NCBI GenBank assembly: GCA_036557785.1
Contig: DATBGZ010000014.1
Span: 1-64,000 of the forward strand
Direction of reading: 5' to 3'
From: DATBGZ01 sp036557785
GTDB taxonomy: Bacteria > Actinomycetota > Actinomycetes > Mycobacteriales > Micromonosporaceae
DNA length: 64,000 nucleotides
Shown: positions 25,087-33,545 of the stretch, in pieces
How the letters are laid out: each line of letters starts with the position of its first letter
Numbering within the stretch: the stretch's first letter is position 1
Position numbers and translations under genes: made by a program
Notes under the pieces: generated by a model
Told to the model about the DNA's origin: nothing
What the model saw: the letters and a program-made list of their open reading frames with translations, nothing else
Databases searched by the model: none

Positions 25087-26094
25087 GTGAAGCGAGTCCT
25101 CGGCATAGTGCTGCTCGGCATCGGCGTCGCCCTCGCCGTCTTCGCGGCTGGCCTGCGGTTCTACGTCACCCCGATCGCCACCAACATTCCGTACGACCTC
25201 AAGCCATCGACCACCATCGCCGAGGCGAGCAACGGCCAGTACATCAACACCACCAACGGGCAGATCGAGACCGGAACCCTGCAGTCATTTACGTACGTCG
25301 TGCCCCAGCCGGTGCTGACCCGCGACAAGCTGACCGGCGACCTGAAGGGCAAGGCGGTCGTCTGGGACGTGTACTCGCAGCTCCTCGACACCTCCAATGG
25401 CACGGTCATCCTGCCGGCCTCGCAGGAGATCGCACTCGACCGCAAGACCGGCGAGGTCGTCAAGTGGGACGGGGCGTGGTCCAACAGCACCGGCACCCAG
25501 GAGCCGAACACCGTCACCGGCTACTCCTACAAGCTGCCCTTCAACGCCGAGAAGAAGACGTACCCGTACTGGGATGATCAGTTGGGTCGCACGCTCGATA
25601 TCGACTACAAGGGCACCGACACGGTCAGCGGGTTGCAGGCCTACCGCTACGAGCAGAAGCCGGTCGACAGCGAGACGATCCCGTGGAACACGGACCAGCT
25701 CAACCTGCTCCGCGCGGTCTTCGGCGGCGGCAGCGGTGACGTGCACTACAGCGTGAGCCGCACGATCTGGGTCGAGCCCGTGACCGGCCAGTACCTCAAC
25801 GTGAAGCAGTCGGTGAAGCTGGAGTTCATCGGCGGCAATGGCAGCAAGACGACCCTGCTCGCCGGCGACTTCGAGTACACGGACGCGAGCAAGGCCAACT
25901 CGGCCTCGGACGTCAAGAGCAACCGCAGCCAGATCCTGCTGGTGAGCCAGTACCTGCCGCTTGCTGGCGGCGCGGGCGGGCTCATCCTCCTCGCCGTCGG
26001 CATCGTGCTCATCGTCATGGCCGGAACCAGGCGTGCCGGCGAGCCGGCCGCCGCGACCGCGAGCGCCTCGAGCGGTACCGCATCCAGCGCCTGA
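25087..26094 (+). CDS. DUF3068 membrane-anchored protein
   Basis: 335 residues with an N-terminal helix (about 4-27, VLGIVLLGIGVALAVFAAGL), a large predicted extracellular beta-rich domain (about 30-290) and a C-terminal helix (about 293-318) followed by a short Ala/Ser tail. This layout and conserved phrases such as YPYWDDQLGRTLDIDYKGTD match DUF3068, an actinobacterial envelope family that includes proteins annotated as porin-A-like; function is unresolved. The GTG at 25087 follows a perfect GGAGGAG ribosome site. A hairpin terminator follows the stop. Confidence 0.85.
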   Translation: MKRVLGIVLLGIGVALAVFAAGLRFYVTPIATNIPYDLKPSTTIAEASNGQYINTTNGQIETGTLQSFTYVVPQPVLTRDKLTGDLKGKAVVWDVYSQLLDTSNGTVILPASQEIALDRKTGEVVKWDGAWSNSTGTQEPNTVTGYSYKLPFNAEKKTYPYWDDQLGRTLDIDYKGTDTVSGLQAYRYEQKPVDSETIPWNTDQLNLLRAVFGGGSGDVHYSVSRTIWVEPVTGQYLNVKQSVKLEFIGGNGSKTTLLAGDFEYTDASKANSASDVKSNRSQILLVSQYLPLAGGAGGLILLAVGIVLIVMAGTRRAGEPAAATASASSGTASSA

Positions 26095-26120
26095 GATTCG
26101 TCGGCCCTGCCAGTACGGTG

Positions 26121-26154
26121 TGGGGTGTGCCCAGCGCAAGCCGGGCACACCCCA
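26121..26154. terminator. Hairpin terminator after the DUF3068 gene
   Basis: TGGGGTGTGCCC (26121-26132) pairs with GGGCACACCCCA (26143-26154), a perfect 12-bp stem with a 10-nt loop. A further ACGGT/ACCGT pairing is possible after a 2-nt bulge. There is no T tract, which is normal in this group. Confidence 0.75.
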
Positions 26155-26200
26155 CCGTCGTTTGTGGACACTGACGACGAGACTCGGGAGGGGGAGCGAC

Positions 26201-26623
26201 ATGGCCGACCAGCAGAGCGTGCCCCGGCTGCGTCAGGTGGTGCTCGACTGCATCGATGCCCGGGAGTTGGCCGAGTTCTACCGTCAACTGCTCGGCCTGG
26301 TCTACCGCCCCGGCGATGAGCTGACCGACCCCGCGGGCGACGACTGGCTGGTCCTGGTGGCAGCCGACGGCGGCGTGCCGCGGATCGCCTTCCAGAAGGT
26401 CGACCAGCTCAGCACCTCCACCTGGCCCGACCCGGCCGTTCCCCAGCAACTGCACCTGGACCTGACCGTGCCGTCGGTCGAGGAACTGCAGGTGCAGCAC
26501 GAGCGGGTCCTGCGTCTGGGAGGGAGGCTGCGCTACGACCGCAGCGATGACCCACAGGAACCGTTGCGCGTCTACGCCGACCCGGCGGGCCACCCGTTCT
26601 GCATCTTCGTCGTCTACGGCTGA
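26201..26623 (+). CDS. Glyoxalase/VOC-superfamily protein
   Basis: 140-residue vicinal-oxygen-chelate fold protein. It begins RLRQVVLDCIDARELAEFYRQLLGL, the standard first beta-alpha-beta unit, and ends with RVYADPAGHPFCIF, the conserved strand pair of the second half. The potential metal ligands are fewer than in true glyoxalase I, so it may be a binding protein or a dioxygenase-like enzyme. ATG 26201 follows a GGGAGGGGGAG site. Its stop lies 14 nt from the convergent treS stop. Confidence 0.8.
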   Translation: MADQQSVPRLRQVVLDCIDARELAEFYRQLLGLVYRPGDELTDPAGDDWLVLVAADGGVPRIAFQKVDQLSTSTWPDPAVPQQLHLDLTVPSVEELQVQHERVLRLGGRLRYDRSDDPQEPLRVYADPAGHPFCIFVVYG

Positions 26624-26637
26624 TCTGCCCAGGGGCG

Positions 26638-28449
26638 CTAGGGATGTACGGCTGCGGGCTCGTTCGCGACCGGTTGGGCGACCACGGTAGCCAGCGCGGG
26701 CTGCGGCGCGGGCACGAGGCGGAACCAGAACGTGCCGTACCGGGGCAGCGTGAGTAGGTATGGCTGGCCATCGATGGCCGGGAAGACCGTGCCACTGGTC
26801 AGCTCGACGGCGACCTGGCCAGCGAACCGGTCATGCAGCGGCAGCTGTACCGGTTGCGGATGCGAGGACAGGTTGTGCACGCAGAGCACGGTCTCGATGC
26901 TCCCGTCATCATCAACGTGGCGACGAAGGAACGAGAACACGGCGGTGTTGGCTCCCCCGAGGTCCTCGAAGGCCCCCTGGGAGAGCGCCCGGCACGCGCG
27001 GCGCGCCGCCAGCATCTGTCGCGTCCAGTGCAGCAGTGAGTCGCCCATCTGAATGGCCCGCTCCACGTTCACGGCCTGGTAGCCGTAGACGGGCCCCGTG
27101 TTCGCGGGTAAGTACAGCCGGTCGGGCTCACACCGGGAAAAGCCACCGTTGCGCTCGCCCGACCACTGCATCGGGGTGCGTACGCCGTCGCGGTCCGTGA
27201 GATCGATCTCGTCACCCATGCCGATCTCGTCGCCGTAGTAGAGCACCGGCGAGCCGGGCAGGCCGAGCAGCAGGGCGAACAGGAGCTGGATCTGCGCGCG
27301 GTCTCCGTTGCACAACGGCGCCAGCCGCCGGCGGATGCCGAGGTTGAGAATGCCGCGCGGATCCGGGGAGTACTGCTGGTGCAGGTAGGCGCGCTCATCG
27401 TCGCTGACCATCTCGAGCGTCAGCTCGTCGTGGTTGCGCAGGAACGTGCCCCACTGTGCGGTCGCGGGCAGCTCCGGCGTCTTGGCGAGGGTCTCCGAGA
27501 TCGACGTGCGGTCCTGTTGCCGCACGGCCATGAACAGCCGAGGCATCAGCGGGAAGTGAAAGGCCATGTTGCACTCGTCACCGCCGGTGGCCGGGTCGCC
27601 AAAGTAGTCGACCAGGTCGGCGGGCCACAGGTTCGCCTCGGCGAGCAGGACCCGCCCTGGGTACTGCGTGTCCAGCAGGTGCCGGATCCGCTTGAGGTAG
27701 GCGTGCGTCTCCGGCAGGTTCGCGCAGTCCGTGCCCTCGCGTTCGAACAGGTACGTGATCGCGTCGAGCCGGAAGCCGTCGACGCCCAGGTCGAGCCAGA
27801 ACCGGATGACGTCCAGCATCGCGTCCTGCACCGCGGGGTTGTCGTAGTTGAGGTCCGGCTGGTGGGAGTAGAAGCGGTGCCAGAAGTACTGCTGCCGCAG
27901 GGGGTCGAACGTCCAGTTCGACGTCTCCACATCAGTGAATATAATCCGAACGCCGTGGTACTCCGTGTCGGTGTCGCGCCACACGTAATAGTCGCCGTAG
28001 GGCCCGGTGGGGTCGCGTCGCGACTCCTCGAACCAGTGATGCGTGTCCGAGGTGTGGTTCAGGACCATGTCGATGATCACGCGGATGCCTCGGTCGTGGG
28101 CCGCGTCGATGAAGTCGACCAGGTCGTCGATGGTCCCGACTTCGGGGTCGACCCGGTAGTAGTCGCGCACGTCGTACCCGCCGTCGCGACGCGGCGAGTC
28201 GAACACCGGCGGCAGCCACACGCAGTCCACGCCGAGCCACTGCAGGTAGTCCAGCTTCGCGGTCATGCCAGGCAGGTCGCCGAAGCCATCATCGTTGGCG
28301 TCGAAGAACGCGGGCACGAGGGCCTCGTAGAAGACCGCCCGCTGGTACCAACCGGGCGTGACTGGCATCGGTCGAGCCCGTCGGACCGGTGCCAGCCGTT
28401 GCGCCGGGATCAGCGCAGGCTCGTCAGGTTGGGGCAGGACGTCGGTCAC
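26638..28449 (-). CDS. treS: Trehalose synthase (maltose alpha-D-glucosyltransferase)
   Basis: 603-residue GH13 enzyme that interconverts maltose and trehalose. It begins the catalytic domain with WYQRAVFYEALVPAFFDAND, characteristic of TreS. The nucleophile is Asp229 in DGFRLDAI, the acid/base Glu271 in LLAEANLW and the third acid Asp341 in FLRNHDEL. Its length matches actinobacterial TreS of about 600 residues. I chose GTG 28449 because a GGGGGGAG site lies about 7 nt upstream; the ATG at 28521 would add 24 residues. It lies 211 nt after otsB on the same strand. Confidence 0.93.
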   Translation of the reverse strand: MTDVLPQPDEPALIPAQRLAPVRRARPMPVTPGWYQRAVFYEALVPAFFDANDDGFGDLPGMTAKLDYLQWLGVDCVWLPPVFDSPRRDGGYDVRDYYRVDPEVGTIDDLVDFIDAAHDRGIRVIIDMVLNHTSDTHHWFEESRRDPTGPYGDYYVWRDTDTEYHGVRIIFTDVETSNWTFDPLRQQYFWHRFYSHQPDLNYDNPAVQDAMLDVIRFWLDLGVDGFRLDAITYLFEREGTDCANLPETHAYLKRIRHLLDTQYPGRVLLAEANLWPADLVDYFGDPATGGDECNMAFHFPLMPRLFMAVRQQDRTSISETLAKTPELPATAQWGTFLRNHDELTLEMVSDDERAYLHQQYSPDPRGILNLGIRRRLAPLCNGDRAQIQLLFALLLGLPGSPVLYYGDEIGMGDEIDLTDRDGVRTPMQWSGERNGGFSRCEPDRLYLPANTGPVYGYQAVNVERAIQMGDSLLHWTRQMLAARRACRALSQGAFEDLGGANTAVFSFLRRHVDDDGSIETVLCVHNLSSHPQPVQLPLHDRFAGQVAVELTSGTVFPAIDGQPYLLTLPRYGTFWFRLVPAPQPALATVVAQPVANEPAAVHP

Positions 28450-28660
28450 CGGGATCTCCCCCCAGCGGGTGCCTATGGGCGTGTGGCAGCGTGCCGCCGC
28501 GAGGGGGGCGGTCACTGCCATAGGTATCCCGACATCGCCCCGTCTGGATAGCGTCCGATCGGATGGTCTGCCCTGGCGAGACGGATGACTATGGCTCGGG
28601 CGTCCGTGCGGTGCCGTTGTTCGTGCCCCCTGCGTCGCGCCGATCCCGACGCAGCGCAGC

Positions 28661-29476
28661 TCAGCCCCGCAGGGTGTCCAGGATGCGGTCCAGGAGGCCC
28701 GGGACGTCTGACGGGGCCGGGAGCAGGACGTCGGCCAGCGACGCGAGCTCGGTCCCACTCTCCGGGTTGTGGACCGCCACCAGTACCGCGCTCAAGCCGG
28801 GCACGGCCTGCCGCAGCCGCGCAAGGGATTCGAACGCGGCGATGTCTCCGACGTCGTCACCGAAGCACCAGACGAACCGCAGACCCGACGCGATCCGCTC
28901 GACCACGGTGCCCTTGGTCGGCGTGCCCGGCGGCTTGAGCTCGAAGACCATCCGTCCTGCCTGGACATTGAGGCCGTGCTCGGTCGCCGCCCGCTCGGCC
29001 CAGGCCTCGGCCTCGCCCTCCAGGTGCGGGTTCGCGCGGAAGTGCAGCGCCACGGTCACCCGCTTGCGCTCGACGTTGATGCCCGGCGGAAGCTCGTGCT
29101 CGGCCCGGTCGGCGACGCGCGCGATCAGGTCCGAGTACGCCTCCGCCACGGGATGGCTGTGGATGTCCGACGAGCCGCTCGCGGTCTCCACCCCGTACAG
29201 GCCAAAGTAGTGGATGTTGTCGATGCTCTCGAAGCGGGATGTGAGGAAGCTCGCGGGGCGTGCCGAGACCAGCGCCACCAGACCGGCGAGCCCGGCCAGC
29301 TCCTTGAGCCGGGTCGCGATGCCGGGCACGGGCTGAACCGTCTCGGGGTCCGTCTGGATCGGCGCGAGAGTGCCATCGAAGTCGAAGAAGAAGCCGCACT
29401 CGCCCGGCTTCGTGCCGGAGCGCAGCGACTGCGCGAACATGGCGATCGCCCCATCCGTGCCCCGCCCCTCAGACAT
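28661..29476 (-). CDS. otsB: Trehalose-6-phosphate phosphatase
   Basis: 271-residue HAD phosphatase that dephosphorylates trehalose-6-phosphate made by OtsA. Motif I is FDFDGTLAPI with Asp32/Asp34, motif II is in ALVSARPASF, and motif III is CFGDDVGDIAAF. The cap region includes the GLYGVE and ALHFRANP segments typical of OtsB. Together with otsA at 33546 it completes the OtsAB route, but the two genes are about 4 kb apart and convergent across an ABC exporter operon. The start is ATG 29476. Confidence 0.9.
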   Translation of the reverse strand: MSEGRGTDGAIAMFAQSLRSGTKPGECGFFFDFDGTLAPIQTDPETVQPVPGIATRLKELAGLAGLVALVSARPASFLTSRFESIDNIHYFGLYGVETASGSSDIHSHPVAEAYSDLIARVADRAEHELPPGINVERKRVTVALHFRANPHLEGEAEAWAERAATEHGLNVQAGRMVFELKPPGTPTKGTVVERIASGLRFVWCFGDDVGDIAAFESLARLRQAVPGLSAVLVAVHNPESGTELASLADVLLPAPSDVPGLLDRILDTLRG

Positions 29477-29512
29477 ACCTCACATTCTGCCGCAACGGGA
29501 CATCGATTGCAT

Positions 29513-29560
29513 GATCGCGTGGAGTTTGGGTACACCACGGTACGCAAACTCCACGAGATC
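29513..29560. repeat. GATC-bounded palindrome between the ABC exporter and otsB
   Basis: Two 21-nt arms (29513-29533 and 29540-29560) are reverse complements except at two positions, with a 6-nt loop (ACCACG). The arms start and end with GATC and contain CGTGGAGTTTG. It can form a long hairpin and lies downstream of the ABC exporter genes and upstream of otsB, so it may end the former transcript. A similarly built element is at 37072-37127. Confidence 0.7.
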
Positions 29561-29601
29561 ACAGAAGGGCGCTCATCCGTCGATCAAACGGTGGGCGCGG
29601 G

Positions 29602-31374
29602 TCAGCGGACGTCGACCCGGGCGGCGTGGAGATGGGCGTAGACGCTGCCCTGCTCGGCGACGAGGTCGGCGTGCGAGCCGCGCTGCACCACCTTTCCGCG
29701 ATCGAAGACGATCACCTCGTCGGCGGCCTGGGCGGTGGAGAGCCGGTGCGCGATCGCCACGGTGGTACGGCCGTGCGTGACCGCGTCCAGCGCGCGGCGC
29801 AGCCGGACCTCGGTGGCCGGGTCGACGGCCGAGGTCGCTTCGTCGAGCACCAGCAGGTCGGGGTCGGCCACGTATGCGCGCGCCAACGCCACGAGCTGGC
29901 GCTCTCCCACCGACAGGGCTTCGCCGCGTTCCCCGACCGCCGTGGCCAACCCGAGCGGCAGCGTGTCGACCCAGTCGGCGAGGCCGAGGTCGGCGAAGGC
30001 GGCGAGGATCGCCTCGTCGGAGAGCGATTCGTTGGCGAACCGTACGTTCTCGGCGATGGTGGTGTCGAAGAGGAAACCGTCCTGTGGCACCAGCACCACA
30101 CGCCGGCGCAGCGACGCGAAGCGCACCTGACCCAGCGGCACGCCGGCCAGCTTCACCTCTCCTGCGCTGGGGTCCATCAGCCGGGTGAGCAGCTTGGCGA
30201 AGGTCGTCTTGCCCGACCCCGTCTCGCCGACCACCGCGACCCGGCTACGCGGCGCGATGTGGATGTCCACATCGGAGAGTACGGTCGGCCCGTCGGGGTA
30301 GGCGAAGCTCACGTGGGCGAAGTCGATCGCGACCGGGCCCGGCGGCAGCGCACGGCCCCGGTCGGTGGGGTCCCGTACGTCGGGCTCGACGTCGAGCACG
30401 TCGAGCACGCGGCGCCAGCCGGCGACCGCGTTCTGCGCGTCGTTGAGGACGTCGGTGGCGACCTGCACCGGCGCCACGAAGAGCTGGACGAGCAGCAGGA
30501 ACGCGGTCAGCTCACCGACCTGCAGACCACCGTCGACGCCGACCAGCGTGCCGACCACGACGACGCCGGCCATCGCCAGTCCGGCAGCGACCTCGCCGAA
30601 GGAGTACGCGCTCACGCTGATCCGCATGCCGCGCGCCTGGGCGGAGCGACTGCGTTCGATCGCGCGGTCGAGCCGGTGCGTGCTGCGCGCCGCGACGCCG
30701 TACGCGCGGATCACCTCGGCCCCGGCGACGGTTTCGGCGATGGCGCCCAGCATCGAGCCGACCCGCTCGCGGGCCTGCAGGTACGCGCTGGCCAGTCGGC
30801 GCTGGAACAGCCGCACGACCACGATCAGCGGCGCGAACGAGGCATAGACGACCAACGCGAGCTGCCACGAGTAGGCGAACATCACGACGCTGGTGACCAC
30901 GACCTGGCCCGAGCTCACGATCAGCGTCACCCCGCCCGACTGCAGGAACTGGGTGATCTGGTCGACGTCGGTGGTCACCCGCGCGGTGAGCGCGCCGCGA
31001 CGCTCCCCCTGCTGGTGCAGCATGGACAGGTCGTGGACGTGGCGGAACGTCCTGGTCCGTACGGCCGACAGGGCCGTCTCGCTGACCGTGAACAGGCGCC
31101 GCATCATCAGGCTCGTACAGACGGTGGTGACCGCGACCACGCCGAGCGTGACGCCCACAGTGGAGAGTACGACCGAGACGTCCGGCCCCCCGGGCGCACG
31201 AAGACCACGGTCGATGACCTGCTGGACCGCGACGGGCACGGCGACGCGCCCCACCATCGCGACCAGGGCCAGCGCGAGCGTGCCGGCCAGCCCGGTGCGC
31301 AGCTCGGGCGAGAGCGCGAGCCCGCGCCGGATGGTCCACAACGCACCAGGCTGGGACCTGTCCGGCGCGCTCAC
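29602..31374 (-). CDS. ABC exporter half-transporter, subunit with canonical Walker B
   Basis: 590 residues: six-helix type IV exporter membrane domain (about 20-310) and a nucleotide-binding domain. Walker A is VGETGSGKTT, Walker B LLVLDEATSAVD with the catalytic Glu, and the H-loop AHRLST is intact. The signature motif is LSVGERQ rather than LSGGQ. That complements the neighbouring half-transporter, which has an intact signature but no catalytic Glu, so the pair should form a heterodimer with one degenerate ATP site. The GTG start overlaps the upstream stop (GTGA). Substrate unknown; drug or lipid export is typical. Confidence 0.88.
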   Translation of the reverse strand: MSAPDRSQPGALWTIRRGLALSPELRTGLAGTLALALVAMVGRVAVPVAVQQVIDRGLRAPGGPDVSVVLSTVGVTLGVVAVTTVCTSLMMRRLFTVSETALSAVRTRTFRHVHDLSMLHQQGERRGALTARVTTDVDQITQFLQSGGVTLIVSSGQVVVTSVVMFAYSWQLALVVYASFAPLIVVVRLFQRRLASAYLQARERVGSMLGAIAETVAGAEVIRAYGVAARSTHRLDRAIERSRSAQARGMRISVSAYSFGEVAAGLAMAGVVVVGTLVGVDGGLQVGELTAFLLLVQLFVAPVQVATDVLNDAQNAVAGWRRVLDVLDVEPDVRDPTDRGRALPPGPVAIDFAHVSFAYPDGPTVLSDVDIHIAPRSRVAVVGETGSGKTTFAKLLTRLMDPSAGEVKLAGVPLGQVRFASLRRRVVLVPQDGFLFDTTIAENVRFANESLSDEAILAAFADLGLADWVDTLPLGLATAVGERGEALSVGERQLVALARAYVADPDLLVLDEATSAVDPATEVRLRRALDAVTHGRTTVAIAHRLSTAQAADEVIVFDRGKVVQRGSHADLVAEQGSVYAHLHAARVDVR

Positions 31375-33305
31375 GAGACCGCTCCGGCCCGACCGGCGTC
31401 CTCGACCAGTTCCTCAACCAGCTCCTCGGCGCGGCCATCGACATCAGCGAGCTCGGATGCTTCACCGCGCGGGACGGGCGGGCGTACGTCCTGCTCGGCC
31501 AGCTCCTGCTCCCGCTCGGCGTCGGCCCGCTCGTACGCCGTAACCAGCTCCGCGTAGGCCGGCACGGTCGCGAGCAGCTCGGGGTGGCCGCCGCGGGCCA
31601 CCACCCGGCCGCGCTCCAGGTACACAACCTGGTCGGCGAGGGCGATCGTGGCGCGGCGATACGCGACCACGAGGATGGTCCCGCCGGCCCGGCGCAGGCC
31701 GCCCAGGATCGCCGCCTCCACCCTCGGATCGACCGCGCTCGTCGCGTCGTCGAGCACGAGCAGCCGGGGCGAGCCGGCGAGCGCGCGAGCGAGCGTGAGC
31801 CGCTGGCGCTGCCCGCCGGACAAGCTGGAACCCCGCTCCCCCAACGGCGTGTCCAGCCCCTCGGGCAGCCGGTCGATGAACCCCTGCGCCTGGGCGAGCG
31901 CCAACGCCCGGCGCACCCGATCGTCGTCGACCTCGTCCCGGTCCAGCGCCACGTTGCCGCGCACGGTGTCGTCGAAGACGAATGGGAGCTGCGGCACGAT
32001 CGCCACGGTCCGGGCGAGCTGGTCGGAGGAGAGGGTCCGCGCGTCGACGCCACCGAGCTCCACGGTGCCGGCGCCCGGATCGACCAACCGCACCGCGAGC
32101 GAGGCGATCGTCGACTTGCCGGAACCGGTCGGGCCGACCAGCGCCACCGTGGCACCGGCGGGCACCTCGAAGCTCACGCCGGCGACCGCCTCGCCGTCGG
32201 CCGCGTCCTCGTAGGCGAAGTGCACGTCGCGCAAGACCACGCCCACGGGCTGCCCGGCCGCGTCCGGTAGCAGCCCGTCTCCGTACGGCATGTCTCCGGT
32301 GGCGGCGAGCACGTGGCTGACCCGGTCCCATCCGGCGACGCTGCGGGGAATCTCGGTCAGTACGTACGCGATCGAGCGGACCGGTACCGCCAGCATCGCG
32401 AAGAGGAACGAGACACTGAAGATCTCTTCCACGGTGACCGCGCCCTGCCGCTGCCGGAGCACGCCGACCACGAGCACGGCCAGGCTCGCCAGGTTGGGCC
32501 CCGCGTCGGTGAGCGGATCGAAGACACCACGCAGGCGACCGACGCTGATCATGGCGTCGCGCAACTCGTGGGCGCGAGCCTCGAACCGCCGCGTCTCGGC
32601 CGACTCCCGGCCCATCGTCTTGACGACGAGCGCGCCGTCGAAGCTCTCGTGGGCGACCGCGCTCACCTGGGCGCGCAGCGCCTGGGCCCGGGCGATGCGC
32701 GGGGCCATGCGGCGTGAGTAGAGGAAGTTGAGCCCGAACAGCAGGACGAACAGGGCGAGCGCGACCAGCCCGAAGGCCCAGTCGACCGCGAAGATGCCGC
32801 CGACCGCGACGACCAGCATCACCAGGGTGCCGACCGCGAGCGGCAGCGACGACAGCACCGTCCAGAGCGCCTCGACGTCGGAGCTCGCGTTCGACAGCAG
32901 CGTGCCCGTGGCGTGGCGGCGATGCCAGGCCGGTGGCAGCGCCAGGTACCGCCGGATGACCCGGCGACGGTAGCTGGCGGTGAGCCGGAACTGGATGGTC
33001 GAGGCGCCGAGACGGCGTGCGAAGAGTGCCGCGACCTTCAGCACCGCGACCGCCATCAGCACGCCGAACCCGATGGCGAGCGCGGCCCGCGTGGTCTGGT
33101 GCTGGTCCAGTGCGGGCACGACGACCCGGCCCACCACCTGGCCCACGATGAAGGCCATGCCCACGCCGAGCCCGCCGTAGACGGCGGCGCCGACGACCGC
33201 GACGGTGAAGACGGCCGGCTGCTCGCGGATGGCCCGACCGATCAGGCCCAGCCCGCGCAGGATGACGCGGGTAGCTCTCGGTGGCGTCTGGGCGACGTCA
33301 CTCAC
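31371..33305 (-). CDS. ABC exporter half-transporter, subunit with degenerate Walker B
   Basis: 644 residues: six-helix exporter domain, nucleotide-binding domain with Walker A VGPTGSGKST and intact signature LSGGQRQRLTLARAL, and an acidic C-terminal tail of about 60 residues. The Walker B is LLVLDDATSAVD, where Asp replaces the catalytic Glu, and the H-loop reads AYRRAT in place of AHRLST. These losses are those of the inactive ATP site of heterodimeric exporters. GTG 33305 is preferred over GTG 33314 because the latter overlaps its own AGGAGGT ribosome site. Co-translated with the downstream half-transporter. Confidence 0.87.
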   Translation of the reverse strand: MSDVAQTPPRATRVILRGLGLIGRAIREQPAVFTVAVVGAAVYGGLGVGMAFIVGQVVGRVVVPALDQHQTTRAALAIGFGVLMAVAVLKVAALFARRLGASTIQFRLTASYRRRVIRRYLALPPAWHRRHATGTLLSNASSDVEALWTVLSSLPLAVGTLVMLVVAVGGIFAVDWAFGLVALALFVLLFGLNFLYSRRMAPRIARAQALRAQVSAVAHESFDGALVVKTMGRESAETRRFEARAHELRDAMISVGRLRGVFDPLTDAGPNLASLAVLVVGVLRQRQGAVTVEEIFSVSFLFAMLAVPVRSIAYVLTEIPRSVAGWDRVSHVLAATGDMPYGDGLLPDAAGQPVGVVLRDVHFAYEDAADGEAVAGVSFEVPAGATVALVGPTGSGKSTIASLAVRLVDPGAGTVELGGVDARTLSSDQLARTVAIVPQLPFVFDDTVRGNVALDRDEVDDDRVRRALALAQAQGFIDRLPEGLDTPLGERGSSLSGGQRQRLTLARALAGSPRLLVLDDATSAVDPRVEAAILGGLRRAGGTILVVAYRRATIALADQVVYLERGRVVARGGHPELLATVPAYAELVTAYERADAEREQELAEQDVRPPVPRGEASELADVDGRAEELVEELVEDAGRAGAVS

Positions 33306-33545
33306 CCCAGCCACCTCCTGAACCGGCGCGACGGATCACGGACTCCGTCGGCCTCCTGGCGATGCTACGCCCGCCCCCGGCGACCGCTCCTTACCGGCCA
33401 GGGCCGTCGATGGGTGCGCGGCGAGCCGGCGGGAACGCGCCATAGCACGTCGGATCCTCCCCGGTCGGGTGAACAGGTCAAACCAGTCCAATACGTGCGA
33501 CAAGTGTGTGAGGCTAGGGGCGCTGACTGGAGGCGGGAGGATGTC

